A stretch of DNA of 64,000 nucleotides from positions 2,232,001 to 2,296,000 of the forward strand of contig OZ257128.1 in NCBI GenBank assembly GCA_965278945.1, written 5' to 3'. Origin of the DNA: UBA10649 sp965278945 (lineage in GTDB: Bacteria > Actinomycetota > Actinomycetes > S36-B12). The translations under genes and the position numbers were made by a program. Within the stretch, counting starts at the first letter, position 1; the number at the start of each line of letters is the position of its first letter. Positions 8,454-20,120 of this stretch are shown here, one piece after another. The notes below the pieces were generated by a model. That model made no database searches and was not told the origin of the DNA. It worked only from the letters and a program-made list of their open reading frames with translations.

Positions 8454-8987
8454 GTGAGCGTTCGAACCTTTTCAGAGAATTCCGACGTCCAATCGCGGGT
8501 ACCCGAGCTGCGGGTGGTCCGCGACCTCGAGCCCACCGAGCAACTCCCGCTCCTGTGGGAGGTGTCCCCCGGGGTGCCCGCGATCCCCGAGGTTCCTCCC
8601 GACCTGCACATCGTCGGCGACGATGCGAACGCCCCCGAGTTCCCTGACCTGCCCGAACCGCGGCAGTGGGTCGCGAGGCTGGCGAGCGCGGTCTCCGAGG
8701 TGATGGCCGGAGCCCGGCCGGTGTCGCAACTGACCCGATGGCTCACTCGCGACCAGCTGACCCGCGTGTCCGCGCGCGCCGCGGCGATCTCGCGCCACCC
8801 GTCCGCGCGTGCGCAGCGCGGCATGCCGCGCGCCCGAGTCGTCCGCGCGGTGCGGGTGTGCCACGTGGCTCCCGGCGTCATCGAGGCCTCGGCCGTCCTG
8901 GTCGGCAGCGACCGCACGCAGGCGATCGCGTTCCGGATCGAGGTCGTCGCGGACCGCTGGCTGGCCACCGTGGTCGACATGCGCTAG
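8454..8987 (+). CDS. Rv3235-like protein (DUF6459 type)
   Basis: This 177-residue cytoplasmic protein has a variable, proline- and acid-rich N-terminal half and a conserved C-terminal domain from about residue 65. The domain contains RPVSQLTRWLTRDQL, RVVRAVRVCHVAPGVIEASAVL and AIAFRIE...RWLATVVDM. This C-terminal pattern is that of the actinobacterial family represented by Rv3235, found close to secA. The function is unknown, although conservation of position near secA1 suggests a link to secretion or envelope biology. GTG at 8454 was chosen, giving VSVRTFSEN. Confidence 0.75.
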   Translation: MSVRTFSENSDVQSRVPELRVVRDLEPTEQLPLLWEVSPGVPAIPEVPPDLHIVGDDANAPEFPDLPEPRQWVARLASAVSEVMAGARPVSQLTRWLTRDQLTRVSARAAAISRHPSARAQRGMPRARVVRAVRVCHVAPGVIEASAVLVGSDRTQAIAFRIEVVADRWLATVVDMR

Positions 8988-9036
8988 CGGCGCGTCGTGT
9001 ACGCCTCACGCGTGTGGCGTGCGGGACAGTAGTGGC

Positions 9037-9795
9037 ATGGCTTCCCCGCCCGCGTTCGATCGCGCCCGCACCCACCTTCACGCCGCAGGCTCGTCATCAC
9101 TCGCGTTCGCCGCGCGGCACCGCCTCGCCACGGGAATCACCGCCGGCGTGATCGCCGCAGGGCTAATGACCGCGACGATCGTGCCGTCCATGGCGGCTGC
9201 CGATGTAGCGCCCAGTCCGGTGGCGTCGGTCCCGTCGAGCGAGCCGACGGCAGCGGGCACGACCAGCGTTGGATCGGCCGATGCGCCGGCGCCTGTCACT
9301 GCAAAGCCGGACAAGCCAAAAAAGCCCAAGAAGCCGAAGCCCGCGAGCGCCACGCACAAGGCCAAGAACGTGCCGGACTTCCCTCGCGACAAGAAGCACC
9401 ACGGCAAGCGGATCGTCTACGACAAGGCGCTGATGACGGTCTGGCTGATCAACAAGAAGGACCAGGTCGTGGCCCGATACCCGGTGGTCGGCCGATTCGA
9501 CCGTCCAGCGAAGGGCGTCTACCGCGTCTTCTCCAAGTCACCGGTCGCCTACAACCCGAACTCGAAGGTGACGTTCAATCACATGGTGCGCTTCACCTAC
9601 GGGCCGGACACGATGTCGCCGATCGGACTGCACGCGATCCCGCGCTACTACGACGGCAAGCCGATGCACTCGGTCAAGGATCTCGGTCTGGCCATTGCTG
9701 CGGGCGGGTGCGTGCGACTGTCGGAAAAGGCGGCCGAGCACGTCTACAAGTTCGCGAAGGTCGGCGACCGCGTCGTCGTCCTGCCCTCCCCGTAA
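9037..9795 (+). CDS. Secreted L,D-transpeptidase (YkuD domain)
   Basis: The 252-residue protein has an N-terminal membrane anchor or signal at about residues 33-52, a Lys/Pro-rich linker (PDKPKKPKKPK, residues 91-101), and a C-terminal YkuD domain. It would form 3-3 cross-links in peptidoglycan or attach proteins to it. The catalytic region is seen as H199 in IGLHAIP and C225-R227 in GGCVRLS. The usual S-H-G-C motif is A-G-G-C here, so the serine and histidine before the catalytic cysteine are replaced while Cys and Arg remain. ATG at 9037 was chosen. The gene converges on secA across hairpin B. Confidence 0.88.
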   Translation: MASPPAFDRARTHLHAAGSSSLAFAARHRLATGITAGVIAAGLMTATIVPSMAAADVAPSPVASVPSSEPTAAGTTSVGSADAPAPVTAKPDKPKKPKKPKPASATHKAKNVPDFPRDKKHHGKRIVYDKALMTVWLINKKDQVVARYPVVGRFDRPAKGVYRVFSKSPVAYNPNSKVTFNHMVRFTYGPDTMSPIGLHAIPRYYDGKPMHSVKDLGLAIAAGGCVRLSEKAAEHVYKFAKVGDRVVVLPSP

Positions 9796-9802
9796 CCCTT
9801 CA

Positions 9803-9865
9803 CGCCGACCTTGAGGTTGGCGTGGGAATCAGGGCCAGAGAGTCACGCCAACCTCAAGGTCGGCG
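9803..9865. terminator. Long hairpin between convergent genes (hairpin B)
   Basis: Bases 9803-9824 and 9844-9865 form a perfect 22-bp inverted repeat around a 19-base loop. It lies between the L,D-transpeptidase gene and secA. Its core CGACCTTGAGGTT is shared with hairpin C at 22613-22670. No T-tract follows either arm. Confidence 0.65.
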
Positions 9866-9879
9866 GGAGCAAGTAGGGG

Positions 9880-12702
<2,823 letters not shown>

Positions 12703-12768
12703 GTCAGATGCGACCTTTCCATCGGGACAGTTCCTACATCGTAGATGGAGGGGTGCAAACTGCGTCCC

Positions 12769-13566
12769 ATGCCTTCGGCCCAGCCCTCACCGCCCCCCAT
12801 CCTCAGCGACGGGGTCGTCACGCTGCGGCCTCCGCGATTCGAGGATGTGGACGACATCACGCTGGGCTGCCAGGACACGGAGAGCCAGCTGTGGACGACG
12901 CTGCCGGTTCCGTATACGCGCGCGGACGCCGAGGGGTTCCTCGCCCTGCGGCCGACCCAGGCGTCGTGGTGGGAAGCCCCCCTGTTCGCGGTCACGACCC
13001 CCGCGTCGGATCGGTGGAGCGGCGGCATCGACCTTCGGCTCGACGGCAGCGGCGGAGCCGAGGTCGGTTTCATGCTGGCGCCGTGGGCGCGCGGCCACGG
13101 GCACGCGGCCCGGGCGCTGCGCCTGGTGTGCGGCTGGGGATTCAGCACGCTCGGGCTCGAGGTCGTCACGTGGGCTGCGTACGTCGGCAACGAGGCATCG
13201 CGGCGCACCGCGCGCACCGCGGGCTTCCAGGTCCCCGACCACGTCTTCCGCAGGTACCTCGTTCAGCGCGGTGAGCGCCGCGACGCATGGATCGGCTCGA
13301 TCACGCCCGAGGATCTCGCCGCGGCCGCACGCCTCGGTGATGCCCGCGGTCGGTATCTAGGCCCGGAGCTGACGCGACGGGAGCTCGACGTGCTGAGGCA
13401 CCTGACCCTCGGGCAGGCGAACCGCACGATCGCGGCCGAGCTGGGAATCAGCGAGAACACGGTCAAGAACCACGTCCGCAGCATTCTGGAGAAGCTGCAG
13501 GCAAAGTCACGCGCGGAGGCCGTGGTCATCGGACTGCGACAGGGCCTGACGGCGCTGGACCAGTGA
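12769..13566 (+). CDS. GNAT acetyltransferase-LuxR HTH fusion protein
   Basis: This 265-residue protein joins an N-terminal RimJ-type GNAT domain (about residues 8-180; LRPPRFEDVDD, then the acetyl-CoA loop in LAPWARGHGHAARAL) to a C-terminal LuxR/GerE helix-turn-helix (about 200-260; LTRRELDVLRHL, RTIAAELGISENTVKNHV). A GNAT domain may sense or transfer acetyl-CoA while the HTH binds DNA, so an acetyl-CoA-responsive regulator is one idea, but no target is known. ATG at 12769 starts just before the GNAT domain; ATG at 12745 is in frame and possible, and neither has a clear ribosome-binding site. A second GNAT gene follows 13 bases downstream. Confidence 0.82.
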   Translation: MPSAQPSPPPILSDGVVTLRPPRFEDVDDITLGCQDTESQLWTTLPVPYTRADAEGFLALRPTQASWWEAPLFAVTTPASDRWSGGIDLRLDGSGGAEVGFMLAPWARGHGHAARALRLVCGWGFSTLGLEVVTWAAYVGNEASRRTARTAGFQVPDHVFRRYLVQRGERRDAWIGSITPEDLAAAARLGDARGRYLGPELTRRELDVLRHLTLGQANRTIAAELGISENTVKNHVRSILEKLQAKSRAEAVVIGLRQGLTALDQ

Positions 13567-13579
13567 CGGGGACCCGGAC

Positions 13580-14146
13580 GTGAGCGAGCTCGAGCTGAGC
13601 AGCCTGCTGTTGCGCCGTCCTGTCGACTACGACGCCGAGGAGGTCCTCGCCCTCGCGCTCGATCCGGCGGTGGCGAGCTGGAACCCGATCCGCACGGTGG
13701 CGGACCTCGACTCGGCTCGCGCGTGGTGCCGGGAGAACTCCGACTGGAGCGTGGGCGATCACGCGACCTGGATCGCGGTCGACGGAACCACGGGCGCGCT
13801 CGTCGCCACCTGCGCCATCTACGACATCGACCTGCGCCAGGCCAACGCAGGGATCGGCTATCGCGTCGCGCCGTCGGCCCGACGTCGCGGTGTTGCCCGC
13901 ACCTGCGTGGAGGCCGTCACGCGGTGGGCCTTCGTCGAGTACGGCCTCTCGCGACTGCACCTGGCCCACTCGGTCGAGAACGATGCGTCCTGCGCAGTCG
14001 CGCTGGCCTCGGGCTATCCGCTGGAGGGCACCCTGCGCTCGTCGTACGTCGACATCCGCGGGGTCCGCCACGACGAGCACATGCATGGCCGGCTCGTCAC
14101 CGACCCGTCCGTGCCGATGGAGATCCTCGTCCGCCTGGAGCCCTGA
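13580..14146 (+). CDS. GNAT acetyltransferase, RimJ/RimL type
   Basis: This is a 188-residue acetyltransferase of the ribosomal-protein-alanine acetyltransferase type, which transfers acetyl from acetyl-CoA to an amino group. The acetyl-CoA-binding region is IGYRVAPSARRRGVA at about residues 94-108, followed by VTRWAFVEYGLSRLHLAHSVEN, where Asn/Ser contacts are typical, and by a GYPLEGTLR strand. GTG at 13580 begins VSELELSSLLLRR. It is close behind the GNAT-LuxR gene and probably cotranscribed. The substrate is unknown. Confidence 0.85.
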   Translation: MSELELSSLLLRRPVDYDAEEVLALALDPAVASWNPIRTVADLDSARAWCRENSDWSVGDHATWIAVDGTTGALVATCAIYDIDLRQANAGIGYRVAPSARRRGVARTCVEAVTRWAFVEYGLSRLHLAHSVENDASCAVALASGYPLEGTLRSSYVDIRGVRHDEHMHGRLVTDPSVPMEILVRLEP

Positions 14147-14216
14147 GCGGCGGTCCGGCATCCACACGCAAGCGAGGGCGCGCGACGCCTGACGGCTCAC
14201 GGACGATTCTTGAGAC

Positions 14217-14921
14217 GTGCGGCGGCCGACCATCCTCACCGATCTGGCCGACCTCGTCCTGGGCCGCCAGTGCCTGTCATGCGGAACTCCGGCGGCCGGA
14301 ATCTGCGCCGAATGCCTGGCCGGGCTGCGTACCGGCGCGATATCCGTGCCCGGCATGCGCGTGCCCTGCGCGGCGGCGAGCGAGTACTCGGGTCTGACCC
14401 GGCAGATGATCATCGAGTACAAGAAGTACGGCTATCGAAGCCTCGACGTTCCGCTCGGATGGCTGCTCGCCGACGCCGTGTGGTCAGCCATGACTGCGGC
14501 GGGCCTGCGAGCATGCGTCATCGTGCCGATTCCCGGGCACCCGCGATCCCGACGCGGCTTCGACGCGCTCGCTGCCATCACTCGTGTCGCGACGTCCTCG
14601 TTGCGCGATGCCGGCATCGACGTCCGGCACGAGTCCCTCCTTCGCTCGCGCGCGAACTACGCGACGCTGAAGGGGCTCGGTCGATCCGCGCGTCAGGTCG
14701 AGGTGGCAGGAGCCTTCCGGCCCGCGCGGCTTCCAGCGCCGACTGCCGACATCATCGTCGTGGACGACGTCATGACCACGGGTGCGACTCTCGGCGAGGC
14801 CGTCGACACTCTTGAACGGGCACGCATCCACGTTGCCGCGATCGCGGTTGTCGCGGTGACGGTCAGCCCGGGTAGGCCGGCGACGTACCTCGCACCCGCT
14901 CCTGCCACTCGCCCGTGGTGA
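14217..14921 (+). CDS. ComF family phosphoribosyltransferase-like protein
   Basis: This 234-residue ComF-type protein, linked in other bacteria to DNA uptake, corresponds in position to Rv3242c. The N-terminal zinc finger keeps CLSCG and CAEC (about residues 20-34). The C-terminal domain has the PRPP-binding loop IIVVDDVMTTGATL at about 178-191 and the conserved ARANYATLKGLGRSAR region. GTG at 14217 was chosen. Its last 59 bases overlap the 3' end of the convergent lpqB gene, with no terminator hairpin between them. Confidence 0.87.
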   Translation: MRRPTILTDLADLVLGRQCLSCGTPAAGICAECLAGLRTGAISVPGMRVPCAAASEYSGLTRQMIIEYKKYGYRSLDVPLGWLLADAVWSAMTAAGLRACVIVPIPGHPRSRRGFDALAAITRVATSSLRDAGIDVRHESLLRSRANYATLKGLGRSARQVEVAGAFRPARLPAPTADIIVVDDVMTTGATLGEAVDTLERARIHVAAIAVVAVTVSPGRPATYLAPAPATRPW

Positions 14922-16587
14922 ACGCATAGACCAGTCCGTCCGCGGAGCCGACGAGGGTCGGAAGCCCGGGCGCGGCCGCGACAGTCACGGGCTGGTCGAC
15001 AGTGCCGCGAGAAGTCGAGACTCCTCGGGCGAGATCGATGTCGAATACCTGCAACGATCCGGCACTCTCGCTGCCGAGGACCAAGAGCGAGTCCGCGCCC
15101 GACCACGCCGCATCGACGACCTCCACGAGTCGTGACTCGACGCGAATCGGCTCGTTGATGACGATGCTCGTCGCACCGCCGGACGACCTGATCACTCGCG
15201 CGAGCAGGAGGCCCGTGCGCGGGCCGCGCCGGATCACCAGTGCCGCGCGCGTGCCATCGCGGGAGGGGATCGCAGCGATCAGCGTCGTCCGCTTCGTCAG
15301 TCCTGAAACCGTGATCGGCTCGAAGCTCCCGTCACCGGCCACCGACACCAATCCCTCGTCCGGATCGACCAGCCATACCGACGTGGAGCGGTCGAACGCA
15401 AGACCGGTCGGTGCGCCCGACTCCCGAATGCGGATGAGCGGTGCGCCCTCGACCATGCGTCCCTTCCACACCGCGCCTTCGGCATCGATCCCCGCGATCG
15501 ACTGCGAGTCATTCGAGACGGCGATGTCGACCAGCGTGATGTCGCCAGCACCAGCGTCGCCCGCCACCGGACGCACGCCACCGGGGATGAGCCTGACGAC
15601 GCCGCCGGGACGCGCCACGTAGCCGGCCGAGCCCGGCGGCAGTCCGCTCGGATCCACGGCCGGCCACGAATCGCGCGGCTGCGGGGATGCCACGCCGGGC
15701 ACGAGCAGGGGCTGCCCGCCGGCGGTGATGTCGACCGACTGCACGTCGGGCAGCTGCTTGAGCGTCCAGACGATCTGCTGCGAAAGCGCCTGCCGGGTTT
15801 CGTCGTCCGCCGCGCGAGCATTCGGGGTCAGGTCAACGCGCGCGACGCCGGACTCGATCGGCACGGCATCGATGTTGAGGCGCACGCCGTCGGGGAAGCC
15901 GGTGCGCACCGCGGGCAGCAGCCACTCACTCGGTCCGGTGACCAGACGACGGATCAGCGTCGTCGCGAGTCCGGATCCGACGACCGGGATCATGCGCGCG
16001 TCGGGAACGAGCGTCTCGAACGACGGGTTGAAGAAGTAGACCGCGAAGCTGCGGAACGCGCGGTCTACGTCGGTCTGGGTCAGCAGCAAGCCCTCGGGCA
16101 GGTCGTCAATGCGCCATTCGCCGTCGGTCCTCACCAGCTGGAACGTCTCGCGCAGTTCGGTGCCAGGTCCGTCGACCTCGTAGCGACCATTGGTAGCGAT
16201 TCGACCTGTCTCCACGGCGCTCATCAGCACCGCCCGGCCGAGTTCGTTGAGCGACGACGACGCCTCGTACACGCGCACCCCGGCATTGGTGTCCCAGGAC
16301 GTGCTCGCGGACGGGGTGAGGAACTGGCGCGCGACCGCGTGATCGCCGTCGAACGACGCGGACGCGTCCAGGAAGCCCTGGACGACGTCGGTCGGCGACA
16401 TCCCGTCCCGCGGTCCGCGGGCGATCACGCGGATGAACTGGTCCTCGGGATCCACCCCGACCTGCTCGCCCTGCTCGATCGGGCCCGTCGTGGGAACGCG
16501 CGCGGTGAACGAGCCCGGCACGGTTGCGCACCCGGTCAGGATCGCGAGCGCGCTGAGTGCGACGACAAGTCGCGGCAGTGCTCTCAT
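14863..16587 (-). CDS. lpqB: Lipoprotein LpqB, MtrB-associated
   Basis: The 574-residue LpqB has a lipoprotein signal (LVVALSALAILTGC, with Cys19 as the lipidated residue), a GerMN-type domain in the middle (YFFNPSFETLVPDARMIPVV and DGVRLNIDAVPIESGVARVDL), and a C-terminal beta-propeller-like region. In mycobacteria LpqB interacts with MtrB outside the membrane and adjusts MtrAB signalling. ATG at 16587 overlaps the mtrB stop by 4 bp. The frame upstream of the ATG lies inside mtrB. It is last in the CPBP-mtrA-mtrB-lpqB unit and overlaps convergent comF. Confidence 0.95.
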   Translation of the reverse strand: MRALPRLVVALSALAILTGCATVPGSFTARVPTTGPIEQGEQVGVDPEDQFIRVIARGPRDGMSPTDVVQGFLDASASFDGDHAVARQFLTPSASTSWDTNAGVRVYEASSSLNELGRAVLMSAVETGRIATNGRYEVDGPGTELRETFQLVRTDGEWRIDDLPEGLLLTQTDVDRAFRSFAVYFFNPSFETLVPDARMIPVVGSGLATTLIRRLVTGPSEWLLPAVRTGFPDGVRLNIDAVPIESGVARVDLTPNARAADDETRQALSQQIVWTLKQLPDVQSVDITAGGQPLLVPGVASPQPRDSWPAVDPSGLPPGSAGYVARPGGVVRLIPGGVRPVAGDAGAGDITLVDIAVSNDSQSIAGIDAEGAVWKGRMVEGAPLIRIRESGAPTGLAFDRSTSVWLVDPDEGLVSVAGDGSFEPITVSGLTKRTTLIAAIPSRDGTRAALVIRRGPRTGLLLARVIRSSGGATSIVINEPIRVESRLVEVVDAAWSGADSLLVLGSESAGSLQVFDIDLARGVSTSRGTVDQPVTVAAAPGLPTLVGSADGLVYAFTTGEWQERVRGTSPAYPG

Positions 16588-18272
16588 GGCCGACGGTCCC
16601 CGCTGTTGATGACGAACGTGGCCGCGGGCGAGGACTCTGGCCGGGATGGGAGCTCTGGACGTGGCTCGCTCGGCAGCGGGTTCGGAGGAACATAGTCGTC
16701 GTCGAGCGGCAGTGGCGACTCGTTGAACCCGGCCTTGCGGTCGAGAGGAAGCGTCAGACGGAAGCACGCTCCCTTGCCCGGCTCGCCCCACGCCTCAAGC
16801 CAGCCGCCGTGCAGTCGCGCGTCCTCCAGCGAGATGGCCAGGCCGAGCCCGGTGCCGCCGGACGTGCGTGCGCGTGCCGGATCGGCACGCCAGAAGCGGT
16901 TGAATACCAACGCTGACTCACCCGGCCGAAGCCCTACTCCGTAATCGCGCACGGTGACCGCGATCGCGTCATCGCCGCGCGCGACGGTGATGTCAATGCC
17001 CCGCGAATCCCCGTGCTCAATCGCGTTCTCGATGAGGTTGCGCACTACCCGATGCACGCGTCGCGGATCGCATTCGACGACGCAGTCGTCGCTCATCATG
17101 GTCAGTCGCACGTCCATGCCGTTGCGCTCGGACAGCGGCTTCGCCGACTCGATCGATCGCTCGATGATCGTCACGAGGTCAACCCGCTCCGCGTCGAGGA
17201 CTGCCGCGCCCGCGTCGAAGCGCGAGATCTCGAGCAGGTCGACGAGCAGCGCCTCGAATCGGTCGAGCTGGTTCTGCAGCAGCTCGACGGCCCGGGAGGT
17301 CGGTGCGTCGAGAAGGTCGCGGTCGTCGTACACGACGTCGGCCGCCATGCGGATGGTCGTAAGCGGGGTGCGCAGCTCGTGCGACACGTCGGACACGAAG
17401 CGCTGCTGCACGCGCGAGAGCTCCTCGAGCTGGCGGATCTGGCGGGCCAGGCTCGTCGCCATCGCATTGAACGATCGGGCGAGTCGGGCGAGGTCATCGG
17501 TGCCGGCCACCTTCATCCGCTCGGACAGGTGACCTTCCGCCAGGCGACCTGCTGTGCGCGATGCCGCGCGCACCGGCACGACGACCTGGCGGGTGACCAG
17601 CCATGCCACGCAGCCAAGAAGCAGTACGAGCAGGATTCCCGAGCCGAGGACTGAGCTGCGCACGAGATCGAGGGTCGACTGCTCCTGGGTCAGCGGGAAC
17701 AGGTAGTACAGCTCGTACGCGCCGACAGTGGGCACCAGCAGCGGTGCGCCGACGATCAGGCCCGGCGCGGACCTGCCGTCCTCGAACCTGATCTCGGTGT
17801 AGGTCCAGGACTGGCGCTGCGATTCGATGATCGCGCGGCGCAGCGCCTCGGGAACGCTGGACACCGCGACGAGGTTGGTGCCGCGCTCGGGAGCATCGCT
17901 CGATCGAGGCGAGGAGAGGAGCAGGATGTCGAAGGTCGACGGGGAGCCGGCGCGAGCGGCCAGGGCGTTCACGACGCTGTCGACGAGCCGGGCCGGCGAT
18001 GGCGTCGACGGACCTGTATCCGCGGCATCGAGGATGCGCTGCGCCTCGCTGAGGCCCGCCGATGCCTCGCCGACGGAGATGCGCTCCTTCGCGTCGAGAA
18101 CGCCAGTGGTGACGCGCGAGAGCAGGGAGAAGCCGAGCACGCCGACGACGACGAGCGACAGGACAAGCGTGGTCGCGGTCACGCGAAGCCACAGCGACCT
18201 GCGCCAGATGCGGCGCAGCGCTCTCGGGACCGCCAGCAGTATCCGGGAAAGGGCGGCTAGGAATCGGGACAT
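16584..18272 (-). CDS. mtrB: Sensor histidine kinase MtrB
   Basis: This 562-residue membrane kinase phosphorylates MtrA, which controls cell division, wall metabolism and osmotic responses in actinobacteria. It has two membrane segments (about residues 31-52 and 207-227) around an extracellular domain. These are followed by HAMP (about 228-280), the H-box SHELRTPL with phosphoacceptor His298, the N-box NLIENAIEH, and ATP lid motifs DYGVGL and GGTGLGLAI. The C-terminal tail is proline-rich. It follows mtrA by 7 bases and overlaps lpqB by 4 bp. Confidence 0.97.
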   Translation of the reverse strand: MSRFLAALSRILLAVPRALRRIWRRSLWLRVTATTLVLSLVVVGVLGFSLLSRVTTGVLDAKERISVGEASAGLSEAQRILDAADTGPSTPSPARLVDSVVNALAARAGSPSTFDILLLSSPRSSDAPERGTNLVAVSSVPEALRRAIIESQRQSWTYTEIRFEDGRSAPGLIVGAPLLVPTVGAYELYYLFPLTQEQSTLDLVRSSVLGSGILLVLLLGCVAWLVTRQVVVPVRAASRTAGRLAEGHLSERMKVAGTDDLARLARSFNAMATSLARQIRQLEELSRVQQRFVSDVSHELRTPLTTIRMAADVVYDDRDLLDAPTSRAVELLQNQLDRFEALLVDLLEISRFDAGAAVLDAERVDLVTIIERSIESAKPLSERNGMDVRLTMMSDDCVVECDPRRVHRVVRNLIENAIEHGDSRGIDITVARGDDAIAVTVRDYGVGLRPGESALVFNRFWRADPARARTSGGTGLGLAISLEDARLHGGWLEAWGEPGKGACFRLTLPLDRKAGFNESPLPLDDDYVPPNPLPSEPRPELPSRPESSPAATFVINSGDRRP

Positions 18273-18279
18273 CGTCCGA

Positions 18280-18990
18280 CTACGCCGGTCCTGCCTTGTA
18301 GCCGACGCCGCGGACGGTCAGGACGATGTCGGGGCGCTCCGGGTCGCGCTCGACCTTGGCGCGCAGGCGCTGCACGTGGACGTTGACGAGGCGAGTATCC
18401 GCCGCGTGGCGGTATCCCCACACCTCCTGCAGGAGCACCTCGCGCGTGAAGACCTGGCCGGGCTTGCGCGCCAGGCATACGAGCAGGTCGAACTCGAGCG
18501 GTGTCAGCGACAAGAACTCGCCACTGCGCTTGACGGTGTGCCCGGATACGTCGATCTCCAGGTCCCCGACGAGCAGCACCTGGGTCGGGGCCTCGTCGTT
18601 GCGGCGGATGCGCGCGCGAATGCGGGCCACGAGCTCCTTGGGCTTGAACGGCTTGACGATGTAGTCGTCGGCACCGGACTCCAGGCCGACGACGATGTCG
18701 ATCGTGTCGCTCTTCGCCGTCAGCATGACGATCGGGGTGCCGGACTCCGCACGAATGGCACGGCAGACATCGATGCCGTCACGTCCCGGCAGCATGAGGT
18801 CCAGGAGGACGAGGTCGGGCTTGCTGTCGCGGAAGGCGGCCAGGGCCTGCGCGCCATCGGCGCAGAACACCGGCTCGAAGCCCTCACCGCGCAGGACGAT
18901 GCCGAGCATCTCCGACAGGGCCGCGTCATCGTCGACGACGAGGACCCGTCCGCGTGCGGGCGTGTTGAGGCCAGGTTGGGTCACCGTCAT
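18280..18990 (-). CDS. mtrA: Response regulator MtrA (OmpR family)
   Basis: This 236-residue DNA-binding response regulator carries a receiver domain with DD at residues 20-21, phosphoacceptor Asp64 (VLLDLMLPG), Thr91 and Lys113 (KPFKPKEL). It also has a C-terminal winged helix with LTPLEFDLL and TRLVNVHVQRLRAKVE. It is the partner of MtrB. ATG at 18990 gives the known MtrA-like N-terminus; an upstream in-frame ATG at 19053 overlaps the CPBP gene and is less likely. A tandem GTCACA repeat at 42618-42632 in this window resembles MtrA target sites. Confidence 0.97.
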   Translation of the reverse strand: MTVTQPGLNTPARGRVLVVDDDAALSEMLGIVLRGEGFEPVFCADGAQALAAFRDSKPDLVLLDLMLPGRDGIDVCRAIRAESGTPIVMLTAKSDTIDIVVGLESGADDYIVKPFKPKELVARIRARIRRNDEAPTQVLLVGDLEIDVSGHTVKRSGEFLSLTPLEFDLLVCLARKPGQVFTREVLLQEVWGYRHAADTRLVNVHVQRLRAKVERDPERPDIVLTVRGVGYKAGPA

Positions 18991-18994
18991 GTAC

Positions 18995-19759
18995 CTATGG
19001 TGACACCCCATCGACTCCGAGGAGTAGCAGAACGGCACCGGGAGCGTTGACAACCCCGTGCGTCACCATCGCCGCAGCCGTCGATCCGGTCTTCCAGCGG
19101 ACCCAGCCGAGCACCAGCCCGGTCGGCAGCAGCACGAAGAATCGCGTCGGCTCGATGTGGAATCCGGCGAACACCACGGCCGTGATGATGACGGTCCACA
19201 GCGCACTCGCCCCGGCCTTGCGGACGGCTCCGTAGAACAGCCCGCGGAAGAAGAGCTCCTCGACGATCGGCGCACCGACCATGACCAGGAGCGCGAAGAC
19301 GACGATGACCAGCCTGCCGCTCTCCTCGATCTCGGCAGCCGCATCGGCGGCCGAGGAGCTCAGATCGGGGACGAACAACTGCGTGATGACCGCGGCGATG
19401 CCAGCCGCGAAGAGTGCGACGACACCGCCAAGCGCGCCCCAGCCGGTGTCGCGCCAGGTCAATCGCAGTCCGAGGTCGATCCTCGGTCCGTTGCCCCGCA
19501 CCGTGGTGGTGAGCAGCGGCCAGCCGGCCAGGACGATCCACGGAACGGTGACGCCGACGAGTACCTGCACGCCGATCGGGGCATCCGCGGCATACAGGCC
19601 GACCGCCACGACGAGCGAGACGACGAACGCAGCGATCAGCCCCCATGTGACGTCCCACAGACCCCAGCGGGGGACGCGGAGAACGGCGCCGCCTGCGACA
19701 GCCTCGTCGACCGTGGCCGGAGCACCCGGGTAGTCCGCGGGCGGACGCGCGCGAGTCAT
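18995..19759 (-). CDS. CPBP-family intramembrane metalloprotease
   Basis: This 254-residue polytopic membrane protein has the ABI/CAAX-protease (CPBP) motifs: EELFFR (Glu167-Glu168, Arg172), FAGFH (His201) and HGVVN (His234, Asn238). These form the glutamate/histidine active site of intramembrane endopeptidases. There are roughly seven hydrophobic segments. It lies 4 bases upstream of mtrA, so it is probably cotranscribed with the MtrAB system; whether it processes a signalling partner is unknown. The position is unlike mycobacteria, where tmk precedes mtrA. Confidence 0.9.
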   Translation of the reverse strand: MTRARPPADYPGAPATVDEAVAGGAVLRVPRWGLWDVTWGLIAAFVVSLVVAVGLYAADAPIGVQVLVGVTVPWIVLAGWPLLTTTVRGNGPRIDLGLRLTWRDTGWGALGGVVALFAAGIAAVITQLFVPDLSSSAADAAAEIEESGRLVIVVFALLVMVGAPIVEELFFRGLFYGAVRKAGASALWTVIITAVVFAGFHIEPTRFFVLLPTGLVLGWVRWKTGSTAAAMVTHGVVNAPGAVLLLLGVDGVSP

Positions 19760-19766
19760 CGCAGGC

Positions 19767-20060
19767 CTAGGCGGGATTGACGGGCCGCAGGCGCTCGACT
19801 CGCATCGACGCGAGCATCGACTCGCGTTCGATCAGGAAGCGCTGCGTGTGCGGCTGGTTCTCGTGCGCGGCGAAGGCTGCCTCGTCGGCGTAGATCTCGA
19901 TGAACACTCGTGCCGTATCGTCGCCCTCGACTCCCGTGGACACGTAGGTCAGCGTTCCCGGCTCGTGCGCGGTGACCTCGTCGATCGTGTCAGACACGAG
20001 TCGATCGAACTCCGAGAGCCGGTCGGCCAGGACGTCAAAGCGAACGACGAGCGCATACAT
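19767..20060 (-). CDS. ABM-domain (antibiotic biosynthesis monooxygenase type) protein
   Basis: This 97-residue protein spans a single ABM/dimeric alpha-beta barrel domain: YALVVRFDVL, EPGTLTYVSTGVEGD, VFIEIYADEAAFAAHENQPHTQRF. Homologues include YgiN-like quinol monooxygenases and heme- or stress-related small proteins. The reaction cannot be told from sequence. It ends 8 bases after the CPBP start region and may be the first gene of the CPBP-mtrA-mtrB-lpqB transcript. Confidence 0.85.
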   Translation of the reverse strand: MYALVVRFDVLADRLSEFDRLVSDTIDEVTAHEPGTLTYVSTGVEGDDTARVFIEIYADEAAFAAHENQPHTQRFLIERESMLASMRVERLRPVNPA

Positions 20061-20120
20061 GAGGCACCTCCGGCTTCGTCCGCATACGATGCGGCGAAGT
20101 CGACTCTAGGTGGCGGGCAG

